Below, piece by piece: positions 24,735-33,007 of a stretch of 64,000 nt of DNA (its first letter is position 1; each line of letters opens with the position of its first letter). Source of the stretch: CAYOPZ01 sp964406005 (GTDB taxonomy: Bacteria; Bacteroidota; Bacteroidia; Bacteroidales; SM23-62); assembly GCA_964406005.1 (NCBI GenBank), contig CAYOPZ010000004.1:62001-126000 (forward strand), read 5' to 3'. The position numbers and the translations under genes were made by a program. The notes under the pieces were generated by a model that was not told the origin of the DNA, did no database searches, and worked only from the letters and a program-made list of their open reading frames with translations.

Positions 24735-25597
24735 CCCTTGATGCATTTAAGCATTCTGCTTTTGCCGTTTATATCATGCCTGATGGTGATTTCACGAAAG
24801 CCCTTTTGTTCCATTAATTCCATGACCTGCCGGCCGGATTGCTCATGAATCTCGAAAAACAAATGGCCTCCGGCATTCAGGTGCCGCATGCCGAACGACG
24901 CGATCCTGCGGTAAAAGACCAGGGGGTCGTTGTCGGGAACAAAAAGGGAGGAATGGGGTTCGTATCCGATGACATTCTTTTCCATTCCTGATTTATGAGA
25001 CTCAGGAATATAGGGTGGATTGCTTACGATAATATCCATCCAGTCAAGCCATGAAATCGTCTCTTCCGAAAATATGTCATGCTTGTGGAATAACACATCC
25101 AGTTGCAGGGATATAGCATTTTCAGTCGCCACTGCAAGCGAGGCCGGGGATATGTCGGTACCCATCACCTTGCTGCCGGGGATATGCTTTTTAAGGGCCA
25201 GGGCAATGCATCCCGAACCGGTTCCTATATCCAGGATCCCGGGATTTTCGAGCCTGTTTTCCCGGATGATCCATTCCGCCAGTTCCTCGGTCTCCGGCCT
25301 GGGGATCAGCACACCCTGTGATATTTTCAGGGGGATCCCGAAAAATTCAGTGGATCCGGTTATATACTGGAGCGGGTAAAACTGCCTGATCCTCTCAATG
25401 GCGCCGGAAAACCACTCCGCATCCGTTTTTGACAGTCTCTTCTGCCTGTAAAGACCGATTTCATGTCCCCTGATCCCCAGGCGGTGAGTGAAAAGAATCC
25501 GGACCATTGCATCGATTTCCCGTCCGGAGTATAGGCCGTAGAGCTCTTTTTTAATATTTTCGCGTAAGGAGTATATGTCCGGGATTGAAGAATCCAT
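24731..25597 (-). CDS. prmC: Peptide chain release factor N5-glutamine methyltransferase
   Basis: A 288-residue enzyme that methylates the glutamine of the GGQ motif in release factors. An N-terminal helical domain is followed by a SAM domain with ILDIGTGSGCIALALK, MGTDISPASL and the catalytic NPPYIPESH. It is in the same operon as recX and close to prfB, its likely substrate, 490 bases downstream. It diverges from ribD with a 26-base gap. Confidence 0.95.
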   Translation of the reverse strand: MDSSIPDIYSLRENIKKELYGLYSGREIDAMVRILFTHRLGIRGHEIGLYRQKRLSKTDAEWFSGAIERIRQFYPLQYITGSTEFFGIPLKISQGVLIPRPETEELAEWIIRENRLENPGILDIGTGSGCIALALKKHIPGSKVMGTDISPASLAVATENAISLQLDVLFHKHDIFSEETISWLDWMDIIVSNPPYIPESHKSGMEKNVIGYEPHSSLFVPDNDPLVFYRRIASFGMRHLNAGGHLFFEIHEQSGRQVMELMEQKGFREITIRHDINGKSRMLKCIKG

Positions 25598-25623
25598 AGT
25601 TCAAAGGTAAAAAAACCACTGTT

Positions 25624-26679
25624 ATGTCGGAGGGTCCGGAAGACAGAGTCATCATGCAGCGCTGCCTTGATCTGGCCAGGAAAGGCCTTGGAAAGACGGC
25701 ACCCAACCCCTTGGTGGGGTGCGTTATCATGGCCGGCGGGAAAATCATCGGCGAGGGCCATCACGGGGAATTCGGCGGACCACATGCCGAGGTTGTTGCG
25801 ATCGCGTCGGTGAAAAAGCCTGAACTTCTTGCTGAATCAACCCTTTTTGTGAATCTGGAGCCCTGTTCCCATCATGGCAAAACACCGCCCTGTTCTGCAC
25901 TGATCGTTCAAAAATCCATCCCGGAGGTTGTCATAGGCAGCAAGGATCCGAATGCACTGGTTGAAGGAAAGGGAATACAACATCTTTCTGACAATGGAGT
26001 CAGGGTCAGGTCGGGCATCATGGAAAGGGAATGCCGGGAGCTGAACAGGCGTTTTTTTACTTTTCATAAGAAGAAAAGGCCCTACATCATTCTGAAATGG
26101 GCCCAGACGGATGACGGGTTCATGGACCGTCCCAGGTCGGCGGGAGAACCATCCGGGATCAACTGGATCAGTGATGAATATGCAAGGCAGTGGGTGCATA
26201 AATGGAGAAGTGAGGAACAGGCCATACTGGTAGGCACCAATACGGCTGCAAATGATGATCCGGACCTGACCGTCCGTGAATGGCATGGAACGAACCCCCT
26301 GCGTCTTGTCCTGGATATGAAGGGCAGGCTGCCTGCAGGCCTCAAGCTTTTTAAAGGCAAAACGCAGACGCTCGTCTTTACACGGAACAAGCAGGAAAAT
26401 CGTAAAAATGTGGATTATGTGGAAATCCCGGAAGGAGCCGATCCCATCGATAAAATGCTTGACCATCTCTATACCATGGATATACAATCTTTAATCGTGG
26501 AGGGAGGTGCAATGCTTCTTGAATCTTTCCTTTTTCGTGATCTCTGGGATGAAGCAAGGGTGTTTTCAGCGGACAGTGTATTTGGCGAGGGTTTGAAAGC
26601 ACCTGTCATCAGGCAGGATATGGAAAGGGAAATACCTTTTTATTCAGGGATTTTGAGGATCTACCGTCAAAAAAAGTGA
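25624..26679 (+). CDS. ribD: Bifunctional diaminohydroxyphosphoribosylaminopyrimidine deaminase / reductase
   Basis: A 351-residue riboflavin-biosynthesis enzyme. The N-terminal deaminase domain has the zinc site GPHAEVVAI and EPCSHHGKTPPC; the C-terminal reductase domain has AILVGTNTAANDDPDLT and SLIVEGGAMLLESF. It converts the pyrimidine product of GTP cyclohydrolase II through deamination and NADPH reduction. Other rib genes are not in the window. It is a single gene here, head-to-head with prmC. Confidence 0.96.
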   Translation: MSEGPEDRVIMQRCLDLARKGLGKTAPNPLVGCVIMAGGKIIGEGHHGEFGGPHAEVVAIASVKKPELLAESTLFVNLEPCSHHGKTPPCSALIVQKSIPEVVIGSKDPNALVEGKGIQHLSDNGVRVRSGIMERECRELNRRFFTFHKKKRPYIILKWAQTDDGFMDRPRSAGEPSGINWISDEYARQWVHKWRSEEQAILVGTNTAANDDPDLTVREWHGTNPLRLVLDMKGRLPAGLKLFKGKTQTLVFTRNKQENRKNVDYVEIPEGADPIDKMLDHLYTMDIQSLIVEGGAMLLESFLFRDLWDEARVFSADSVFGEGLKAPVIRQDMEREIPFYSGILRIYRQKK

Positions 26680-26702
26680 TTTTTAGGTATTCCTGAATTC
26701 AT

Positions 26703-26710
26703 TATATTTG
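26703..26710 (+). promoter_or_regulatory. Candidate -7 element upstream of the caspase gene
   Basis: TATATTTG matches the Bacteroidota -7 consensus, 84 bases before the caspase-gene start; a weak T-rich -33 sits about 20 bases upstream. The predicted leader is roughly 75 bases. Confidence 0.45.
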
Positions 26711-26793
26711 CATGGGTCGGCCTGATTCTCTGAAACATAATCGCCTGGATTTCCGTATCAATACAGAACGATTGATTAAATAAAATTTTGGAA

Positions 26794-29142
26794 ATGAAAA
26801 ATCTGAGATTTGTCGCACTTACAGCGCTCATTCTCACTACACTGAGCGGTTTTACCCAGAATGCAAAAAAATATTACAAAACCGGGGAGGATTTTGTACT
26901 TTCCAGGAATTACAAGGATGCGGTAGAGCAATTTACAAAAGCCATCGATCTTCAGCCTGATTACGATGATGCCTATCTGGGAAGGGCAGAAGCTTATGAG
27001 AGGATGGATATGCTGAAAGAAGCTGCCGAGGATTATGACCGTGCGGCCACCTTTCTCGAAAAAAAGCCTGAGGTATTTTATGAGGCAGGAAGGATCTATT
27101 TTCTTCTTGAAGAGTATGACAAGGCATTGGAGAACCTGAACAAATCCATCTCGTTAAAACGGAACTATGTCGAACCCTACCAGATCATATCGAAAGTCCT
27201 CGTCGCACAGGGAAACTACACGGAGGCGATGGATATCTGCAATACAGCGTTGAAACTGAAAGAGACATCGGAAAATTTCTTTAACCGGGGTGTTGTGAAT
27301 GTCTGCATGGAAAATTATGAAAGTGCGGAATCCGATTTTTCCAAGTCCATACAGAAAGACAGGAGGAACGTGGATGCACTCCTGGCGCTGGCGGATCTCA
27401 GGATTGAAATGAACAAGATCCCGTTTGCACTTCAGAATGTCAATGCGGCAATTCAGATTGACCCGAACAACCGTGAAGCATACTATATCCGGAGCAAGGT
27501 ATACGTGGCCCAGATGGATTATCCGAAGGCCATAGATGACATTTCGAAAAACATACTGATGAATAAGGATGATGTGGAGATGTATTATCTGCGCGGCACG
27601 TATTACCAGGACTTCACACAGCATTCGAATGCCGTGAACGATTTTACAAAAGTATTGTTGATGGAGCCTGAGAATGCCGATGCCCTTTACAAAAGGGCCT
27701 GGTCATACGAACAGGTTGGCAATTACAAGGATGCCATCAGGGATTATGAAGCACTGGTTTCCATTTCCGAATTCGATGAACAGGCTCAAAAACTCCTGGC
27801 TGAAGCCGAAGGGCGCCTGTTTGAACTGAACAGGGAGGAGAACAAACCTGAAATCGTTTTTCTGGAACCCGAGCCCCGGGAAGAGCATGTTCTTCAGTTC
27901 CCGAAAGATTCGAAGATCGTCAACCTGCAGGGACAGTTGCTGGATGAAAGCGGTATAAAATCATTGAAGATCAACGGACTGGAGATTCCGGTCGTTAAGG
28001 AAGGGGATAACTGGGAGTTTCTCGCTGCCGTAAATGTCGAAGGGAAGGAAACCATACAGGTCGAAGTAAGCGATGTTTATGACAACGTGCTTTCCGCTCC
28101 CTATACGGTCCTGCTGACAGAAATCGATCCTCCTGAAATCATGATGATTGCACCCTACGCATCGGATAACGGTGAGATTTACCTCGACAGCGATGATCCG
28201 AATATTTATGTGGAAGGCAAAATTGAGGACGAAAGCCTTATGGAATCCATAATGATCAACGGGGTCCTGGCAAGTTACATACCCAATGAGCTGAATCCGG
28301 GCTTTTCGGCCAACCTCAACATAATGAACCAGAATAAAATCACAGTGGAAGCTGTGGACGTCCATGGGAATAAAAGGGAAATGGAATTCAGGCTGAACCG
28401 GGAAGCCGCGCAGATGTCTGAAGACAACCCTATGGGTAAAACCTGGGCAGTGTTTCTGGAGAATTCGAATTATGAAACTTTTGCCAGCCTTGAAGGACCT
28501 TCCAAAGATGTGACGATAATGCGTGCGGCACTGGCCAAATATCAGATTCACAACCTGATACATAAAAAAGATATGACAAAAAGCGAAATGGAGCGTTTCT
28601 TTTCCATTGAGCTGAGAGATCTCGTAAGAAGCAACCGGGTCAATTCCATCCTGATCTGGTATGCGGGACACGGTAAGTTCATCAATGAGTCGGGCTACTG
28701 GATTCCTACGGATGCCCAGCGGGACGATGAGTTCACCTATTTTAACATCAACGCACTGAAGGCCTCGCTGCAATCTTACTCGAATTACGTCACACATACC
28801 CTTGTCATTACGGATGCATGTGAATCGGGCCCAAGTTTTTATCAGGCCATGCGATCCACTCCGGAGGAAAAAAGCTGTGGCGACTGGGAGGCTACGAAAT
28901 TCAAATCCTCACAGGTATTCTCATCTGCAGGATATGAGCTGGCTGTAGACAATTCACAGTTTACCAGGACATTTGCAAATTCACTGGCCAATAATCCCGA
29001 TGCCTGCATACCGATTGAAAATATCGTGGACCTGGTGACGAATGCCGTTGTCAAGCAGAATCAGCAGAAGCCCCAATTCGGTAAAATTGCCGGGCTTGAG
29101 GATGAAAATGGTACTTTTTTCTTCATTTCCAAGGATTATTAG
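26794..29142 (+). CDS. Secreted TPR-repeat caspase (peptidase C14) family protein
   Basis: A 782-residue protein starting MKNLRFVALTALILTTLSGFTQ, a signal peptide. Residues about 25-350 are TPR repeats (for example YNDAYLGRAEAYERM-like units), followed by a region of about 170 residues with two beta-sandwich-like repeats (INGLEIPVV and INGVLASYI units). A caspase-like domain from about residue 545 has His626 in WYAGHGKF and Cys676 in ITDACESG. It is likely a periplasmic or surface cysteine protease of the metacaspase type, with TPRs for protein binding. Its target is unknown. A dispersed repeat separates it from the downstream propeller/SpoIIE gene. Confidence 0.92.
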   Translation: MKNLRFVALTALILTTLSGFTQNAKKYYKTGEDFVLSRNYKDAVEQFTKAIDLQPDYDDAYLGRAEAYERMDMLKEAAEDYDRAATFLEKKPEVFYEAGRIYFLLEEYDKALENLNKSISLKRNYVEPYQIISKVLVAQGNYTEAMDICNTALKLKETSENFFNRGVVNVCMENYESAESDFSKSIQKDRRNVDALLALADLRIEMNKIPFALQNVNAAIQIDPNNREAYYIRSKVYVAQMDYPKAIDDISKNILMNKDDVEMYYLRGTYYQDFTQHSNAVNDFTKVLLMEPENADALYKRAWSYEQVGNYKDAIRDYEALVSISEFDEQAQKLLAEAEGRLFELNREENKPEIVFLEPEPREEHVLQFPKDSKIVNLQGQLLDESGIKSLKINGLEIPVVKEGDNWEFLAAVNVEGKETIQVEVSDVYDNVLSAPYTVLLTEIDPPEIMMIAPYASDNGEIYLDSDDPNIYVEGKIEDESLMESIMINGVLASYIPNELNPGFSANLNIMNQNKITVEAVDVHGNKREMEFRLNREAAQMSEDNPMGKTWAVFLENSNYETFASLEGPSKDVTIMRAALAKYQIHNLIHKKDMTKSEMERFFSIELRDLVRSNRVNSILIWYAGHGKFINESGYWIPTDAQRDDEFTYFNINALKASLQSYSNYVTHTLVITDACESGPSFYQAMRSTPEEKSCGDWEATKFKSSQVFSSAGYELAVDNSQFTRTFANSLANNPDACIPIENIVDLVTNAVVKQNQQKPQFGKIAGLEDENGTFFFISKDY

Positions 29143-29201
29143 TTATAATTATAGGCCGTCTGTTAACAGTGTATAATAAAAAGATCGGAGACAGAATCTC
29201 T

Positions 29202-29438
29202 GAGCGGATTCTGTGAAACCGCAACCGGAAATCTTGCTTAGCTGGTATTGTGGCTGATCAGATCCTGTGAAACCGCAACCGGCAAATCATAGATTTAATG
29301 TTGCTCTTCACAGGATCTGAGCAGATATAAAGAGCAGCCTTAAATCTTTGATTTCCAGCTGCGGTTTTATATCTGCTCAAATACATTTAGCTATAATCAG
29401 TAGAAAGCAGGATTTTCAGCGGCTTGTTTTATATCCGG
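29202..29438. repeat. Composite hairpin repeat (nested inverted repeats), copy A
   Basis: The 325 bases between the caspase and propeller genes hold this element. One hairpin has 12-bp perfect arms, AGATCCTGTGAA at 29260-29271 and TTCACAGGATCT at 29307-29318. A second, immediately adjacent, has 13-bp perfect arms, GAGCAGATATAAA at 29319-29331 and TTTATATCTGCTC at 29366-29378. The loop of each contains the same core in opposite orientation (AAACCGCA, then AAATC and GATTTAA, then GCTCTT). Partial core copies lie at both sides. It is related to the element at 51301-51487. Confidence 0.8.
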
Positions 29439-29467
29439 TAATCCTTACAAATGAATTAGACAGGAGG

Positions 29468-32400
29468 ATGAAAAAGATCTGCAGCCGTATTTCCGGGATA
29501 TTCTCAGTGCCCTTTCTGTTTATAAGCACCACCCTGCTATCCCAGACTTACTATTTCGATAATTACAGTGTTAAGGACGGCCTGGCCCAGTCAAAGGTTT
29601 TTACCATACTGCAGGACCGGAATGATCACATATGGCTGGGTACAGAAGGCGGCGTCTCACGCTTTGACGGGGTCGATTTTGAAAATTTCACATCCGAGGA
29701 CGGTCTTGCATTAAACGGGGTCAGGACCCTGTGTGAGGATTCCCGTGGGATCCTGTGGATGGGACACACCGGGGGAGGAGTAACACGTTTCGATGGCCGG
29801 AATTTCGAACGCCTTGATTTGACGACCATGTTGCTTAACAGCGACGTAACGTCGATTGAAGAAGATCCGGAAGGCAGGATCTGGATTACATCAGCCAGCG
29901 ATGGAGCGATACTTCTGATGAATCCCTCATCGGTGGCGGATGATCTTAAATATGAACAGTTCAAGGGGGGAAGATTAAGTGACAGGGTATTCGATTTATT
30001 TATAAGCCGTGACAGTACCCTGTATTTTGTGACAGATGTTGGCGTTCAGAAGAAAAGACCGGGATCCCAGGAATTCGAAAAGTTCTTTATCGAAGGGATG
30101 GGGTATTTTCAGATCACCTCCTTTCTTGAGGACAGCCGCGGTAATTTCTGGTTCGGCACATATAATGACGGATTGTACCATTATGATACGGACAGTGAGG
30201 AACTTGAATTTTTCAATACAAGAAACGGACTTGCCCATAATTTCGTGAGCACGCTGAGTGAAGATTCCCGGGGTGCAGTATGGGTAGGTACCTGGGGAGG
30301 AGGCATAACACGTTTCCGGGAAGACGAACAGATGACATTCAACACTTCCAACGGCTTACAGGATTTGAAGATCTGGTGCATCTATGAGGATGTGGAGGGA
30401 AACATACTGGTCGGAACCAATGAGAACGGTCTGTCTGTCTTCAAAGGGGAGAGATTCGTTTCCATTACCCAGGACAACGGTTTGGTAAATAACCAGGTAT
30501 GGGCCATACTTCAGGACAGGAGCGGGCAGTTCTGGTTTGGGACAAACGGGGGGATCAGCATATACGATCCGGGAAGCAAATCATTCATTCACCTGACTGC
30601 GGACAGCTACGCCATAGATAACCAGATACGCTATCTCAAGGAGGATAACAGGGGTAACCTCTGGATCGGGACCTACGGCAACGGGACCTATGAATACCAG
30701 CCCGGGAGAGGACGCTTTAATTATTCGTTTCGGATCAATTCCTATAACCGCCAGCTGATCGTGACAGCCATGGAAATAGACAGGGAAAATCAACTGTGGG
30801 TTGGTACTACCGACGGCCTGATCTATTATGATATTGACAGGGAGCAGGTCCAGCTCCTGACCCAGGTTCACGGTCTGGCAGGAACGGACATATCGGCATT
30901 GTATGCCGATTCCAGGGGTGTTCTATGGGTCGGGTCGAAAGGGAATGGGATAACAACGATTGAGGGCGATTCTGCCCGTCAGCTGGTGCTGGACTATGAC
31001 TTTACGCCCACATGCTTCACTGAAAGCACCGACGGACGCATCTGGATCGGGACGGAAGGACAGGGAATCTTTGCCGTCGAAGGCAGGAAGGTAGTAAAGC
31101 ATCTTTCCATTCAAACCGGACTGCTGGCCAACCTGATCACGCTGCTTAACGTGGATGAGCAGAACAATGTATATATAGGGACCAACCAGGGTTTAAACAA
31201 GTACGTGGCTTCGGAAGACAGGATCTACACATATACCGAAAAGAACGGTTTCGTGGGCATCGAAACCAAGAACAATGCCTCTTTCAGGGATGCAGAGGGG
31301 AACCTGTGGTTTGGCACCGTCGGGGGCGTGGTCATGTACGATCCCTCCAAGGATAGAAAAACGGGGATCGAACCCCTTACCCACATTATGGATATGCGGG
31401 TAAACCTGGAAGCAAGAGAGATGGCCCGGGGGCTTAAACTGGGGTACCAGGAAAATTCCGTGATTTTTGATTATAAAAGTATATGCCTTGCCAATCCGGA
31501 TGCAGTCAGGTACCGTTTCATGCTTGAAGGAGCCGACGCAGACTGGTTGCCCGAAACGGAACAAACAACGGCGACCTATCCTGCATTGCGTCCTGGTAAA
31601 TATAATTTCCTGGTGAAAGCAAGGAACAGCGACGGAATATGGAATACAGAGCCCATAAGTTATGCCTTCCAGATCAAACCCCCATTTTACGCCACCTGGT
31701 GGTTTATCATTTCCTGTGTTTTCCTCGGAGCCATCGGCATACTGTCCTATATCAAACTGCGCACCGCCAAGCTGCGCAGGGAAAACCATATCCTTGAAGA
31801 GAAGGTCCGTGAACGTACGGCCACCGTGGTTGCACAGAAGGAGGAACTGGTCCAGAAGAACAAGGACATTACAGATTCAATACGCTACGCCAAGCGAATT
31901 CAAGTTGCCATACTTCCCCCGGAAGTGCCTTTCAGGGACACGTTCATTCTGTTCAAGCCGAAGGATATTGTATCGGGTGATTTCTACTGGCTGCTTGAAC
32001 AGGAGGACAGGGAATTCATTGCTGCCGTGGATTGTACGGGACACGGGGTCCCCGGTGCATTTATGTCGATCATTGGCCACAATATGCTGAATAAGATCGT
32101 CAAGGAATACGGCCTGACGAAACCCTCCGAGATATTGCAGCGTCTTAACGCAGAAGTTACAAAGACCCTTCACCAGAAGGATGACTCCGAAGCGGTCAGG
32201 GACGGCATGGATATGACCCTGATCTCCTTTCAGAAAAACAACGGTATGCTGGAATTTTCAGGGGCCTATAATCCCATCTACCTGATACGCGATGGAGATC
32301 TTCGTGAATTCAAGGGAGACCGCTTTGCCATCGGGCGGTCTGAAGCGGGACAGCAAAAGGTATTTACAAACCATGAGATTAAAGTCCGTGAAGGAGACAC

Positions 32401-32608
32401 CATCTACATGTTTTCAGATGGCTATGCAGACCAGTTTGGCGGGGAAAGCGGCAAGAAGTTCAAAACCGCCCCCATGAAGGAACTTTTACTGAATATACAG
32501 GGAAAATCCATGGAGGACCAGCATTCCATCCTTGATCACACCATTGAAGCCTGGCGCGGCAATATCGAACAGATCGATGACATACTGGTCATCGGGAGAA
32601 AATTTTAA
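29468..32608 (+). CDS. Two-component-type propeller sensor fused to a SpoIIE-type phosphatase
   Basis: A 1046-residue protein. The signal peptide (MKKICSRISGIFSVPFLFISTTLLSQ) is followed by many Reg_prop blades (IWLGTEGGVSRFDG-type units) to about residue 660, then a Y_Y_Y domain (about 665-735), one membrane segment (about 741-765), a coiled coil and a cytoplasmic SpoIIE/PP2C-like domain (about 803-1046) with KPKDIVSGDFYW, DCTGHGVPGAFMS and DGMDMTL. Family knowledge suggests an outside sensor that controls a Ser/Thr phosphatase acting on an anti-sigma pathway or similar. The start is at 29468; an upstream frame runs through the repeat. Its stop touches the stop of convergent trxA with no gap. 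Confidence 0.92.
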   Translation: MKKICSRISGIFSVPFLFISTTLLSQTYYFDNYSVKDGLAQSKVFTILQDRNDHIWLGTEGGVSRFDGVDFENFTSEDGLALNGVRTLCEDSRGILWMGHTGGGVTRFDGRNFERLDLTTMLLNSDVTSIEEDPEGRIWITSASDGAILLMNPSSVADDLKYEQFKGGRLSDRVFDLFISRDSTLYFVTDVGVQKKRPGSQEFEKFFIEGMGYFQITSFLEDSRGNFWFGTYNDGLYHYDTDSEELEFFNTRNGLAHNFVSTLSEDSRGAVWVGTWGGGITRFREDEQMTFNTSNGLQDLKIWCIYEDVEGNILVGTNENGLSVFKGERFVSITQDNGLVNNQVWAILQDRSGQFWFGTNGGISIYDPGSKSFIHLTADSYAIDNQIRYLKEDNRGNLWIGTYGNGTYEYQPGRGRFNYSFRINSYNRQLIVTAMEIDRENQLWVGTTDGLIYYDIDREQVQLLTQVHGLAGTDISALYADSRGVLWVGSKGNGITTIEGDSARQLVLDYDFTPTCFTESTDGRIWIGTEGQGIFAVEGRKVVKHLSIQTGLLANLITLLNVDEQNNVYIGTNQGLNKYVASEDRIYTYTEKNGFVGIETKNNASFRDAEGNLWFGTVGGVVMYDPSKDRKTGIEPLTHIMDMRVNLEAREMARGLKLGYQENSVIFDYKSICLANPDAVRYRFMLEGADADWLPETEQTTATYPALRPGKYNFLVKARNSDGIWNTEPISYAFQIKPPFYATWWFIISCVFLGAIGILSYIKLRTAKLRRENHILEEKVRERTATVVAQKEELVQKNKDITDSIRYAKRIQVAILPPEVPFRDTFILFKPKDIVSGDFYWLLEQEDREFIAAVDCTGHGVPGAFMSIIGHNMLNKIVKEYGLTKPSEILQRLNAEVTKTLHQKDDSEAVRDGMDMTLISFQKNNGMLEFSGAYNPIYLIRDGDLREFKGDRFAIGRSEAGQQKVFTNHEIKVREGDTIYMFSDGYADQFGGESGKKFKTAPMKELLLNIQGKSMEDQHSILDHTIEAWRGNIEQIDDILVIGRKF

Positions 32609-32926
32609 TTACAGCAATGCTTCGAGTTTTTTGACCAGGTTGTTCTTGGGCACTGCACCTACCTGCTTGTCAGCAATCTGCCCGTTTTTAAAGAACAGAA
32701 CCGTGGGGATATTCCGGATACCGAATTTCAGGGTCACGGAAGGATTGTTATCCACGTCCAGCTTGCCGACGACTGCTTTGTCCCGGTATTCCTGACCGAT
32801 TTCTTCCACGATGGGACTGACCATCCTGCAGGGTCCGCACCACTCTGCCCAGAAGTCTACGATAACGGGTTTCTCTGATTGGAGAACGACTTCATCAAAA
32901 TTTTGATCTGTTAATTCAAGTGCCAT
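32609..32926 (-). CDS. trxA: Thioredoxin
   Basis: A 105-residue thioredoxin with the WAEWCGPCRM active site, the cis-proline region NIPTVLFFKNG and no signal peptide, so it reduces disulfides in the cytoplasm. Length is typical. It is downstream of dnaE on the same strand with an 81-base gap that holds its own promoter-like sequence (TATTTTTG at 32984-32977). It converges with the propeller gene end to end. Confidence 0.96.
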   Translation of the reverse strand: MALELTDQNFDEVVLQSEKPVIVDFWAEWCGPCRMVSPIVEEIGQEYRDKAVVGKLDVDNNPSVTLKFGIRNIPTVLFFKNGQIADKQVGAVPKNNLVKKLEALL

Positions 32927-32976
32927 TTTTAAGATTGATTATATGGTATTATCTGTATTTAACTTGCAATCGTCGC

Positions 32977-32984
32977 CAAAAATA
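32977..32984 (-). promoter_or_regulatory. Candidate -7 element of trxA
   Basis: TATTTTTG on the minus strand fits TAnnTTTG and gives a leader of about 45 bases. No good -33 element is present at the usual distance. Confidence 0.35.
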
Positions 32985-33007
32985 AAGTTATTTCCTCAAA
33001 CCATTTG

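Noticed and set aside
16277..25597. Whole minus-strand run from prmC to DUF4190 as one operon
   Set aside because: Gaps of about 70-100 bases before mutA, before the DUF4190 gene and upstream of the lipoprotein allow internal promoters; only prmC-recX and mutA-mutB are tightly linked.
27961..28797. 278-codon minus-strand open frame inside the caspase gene
   Set aside because: Antisense shadow with no domains; the plus-strand protein has clear TPR and caspase motifs.
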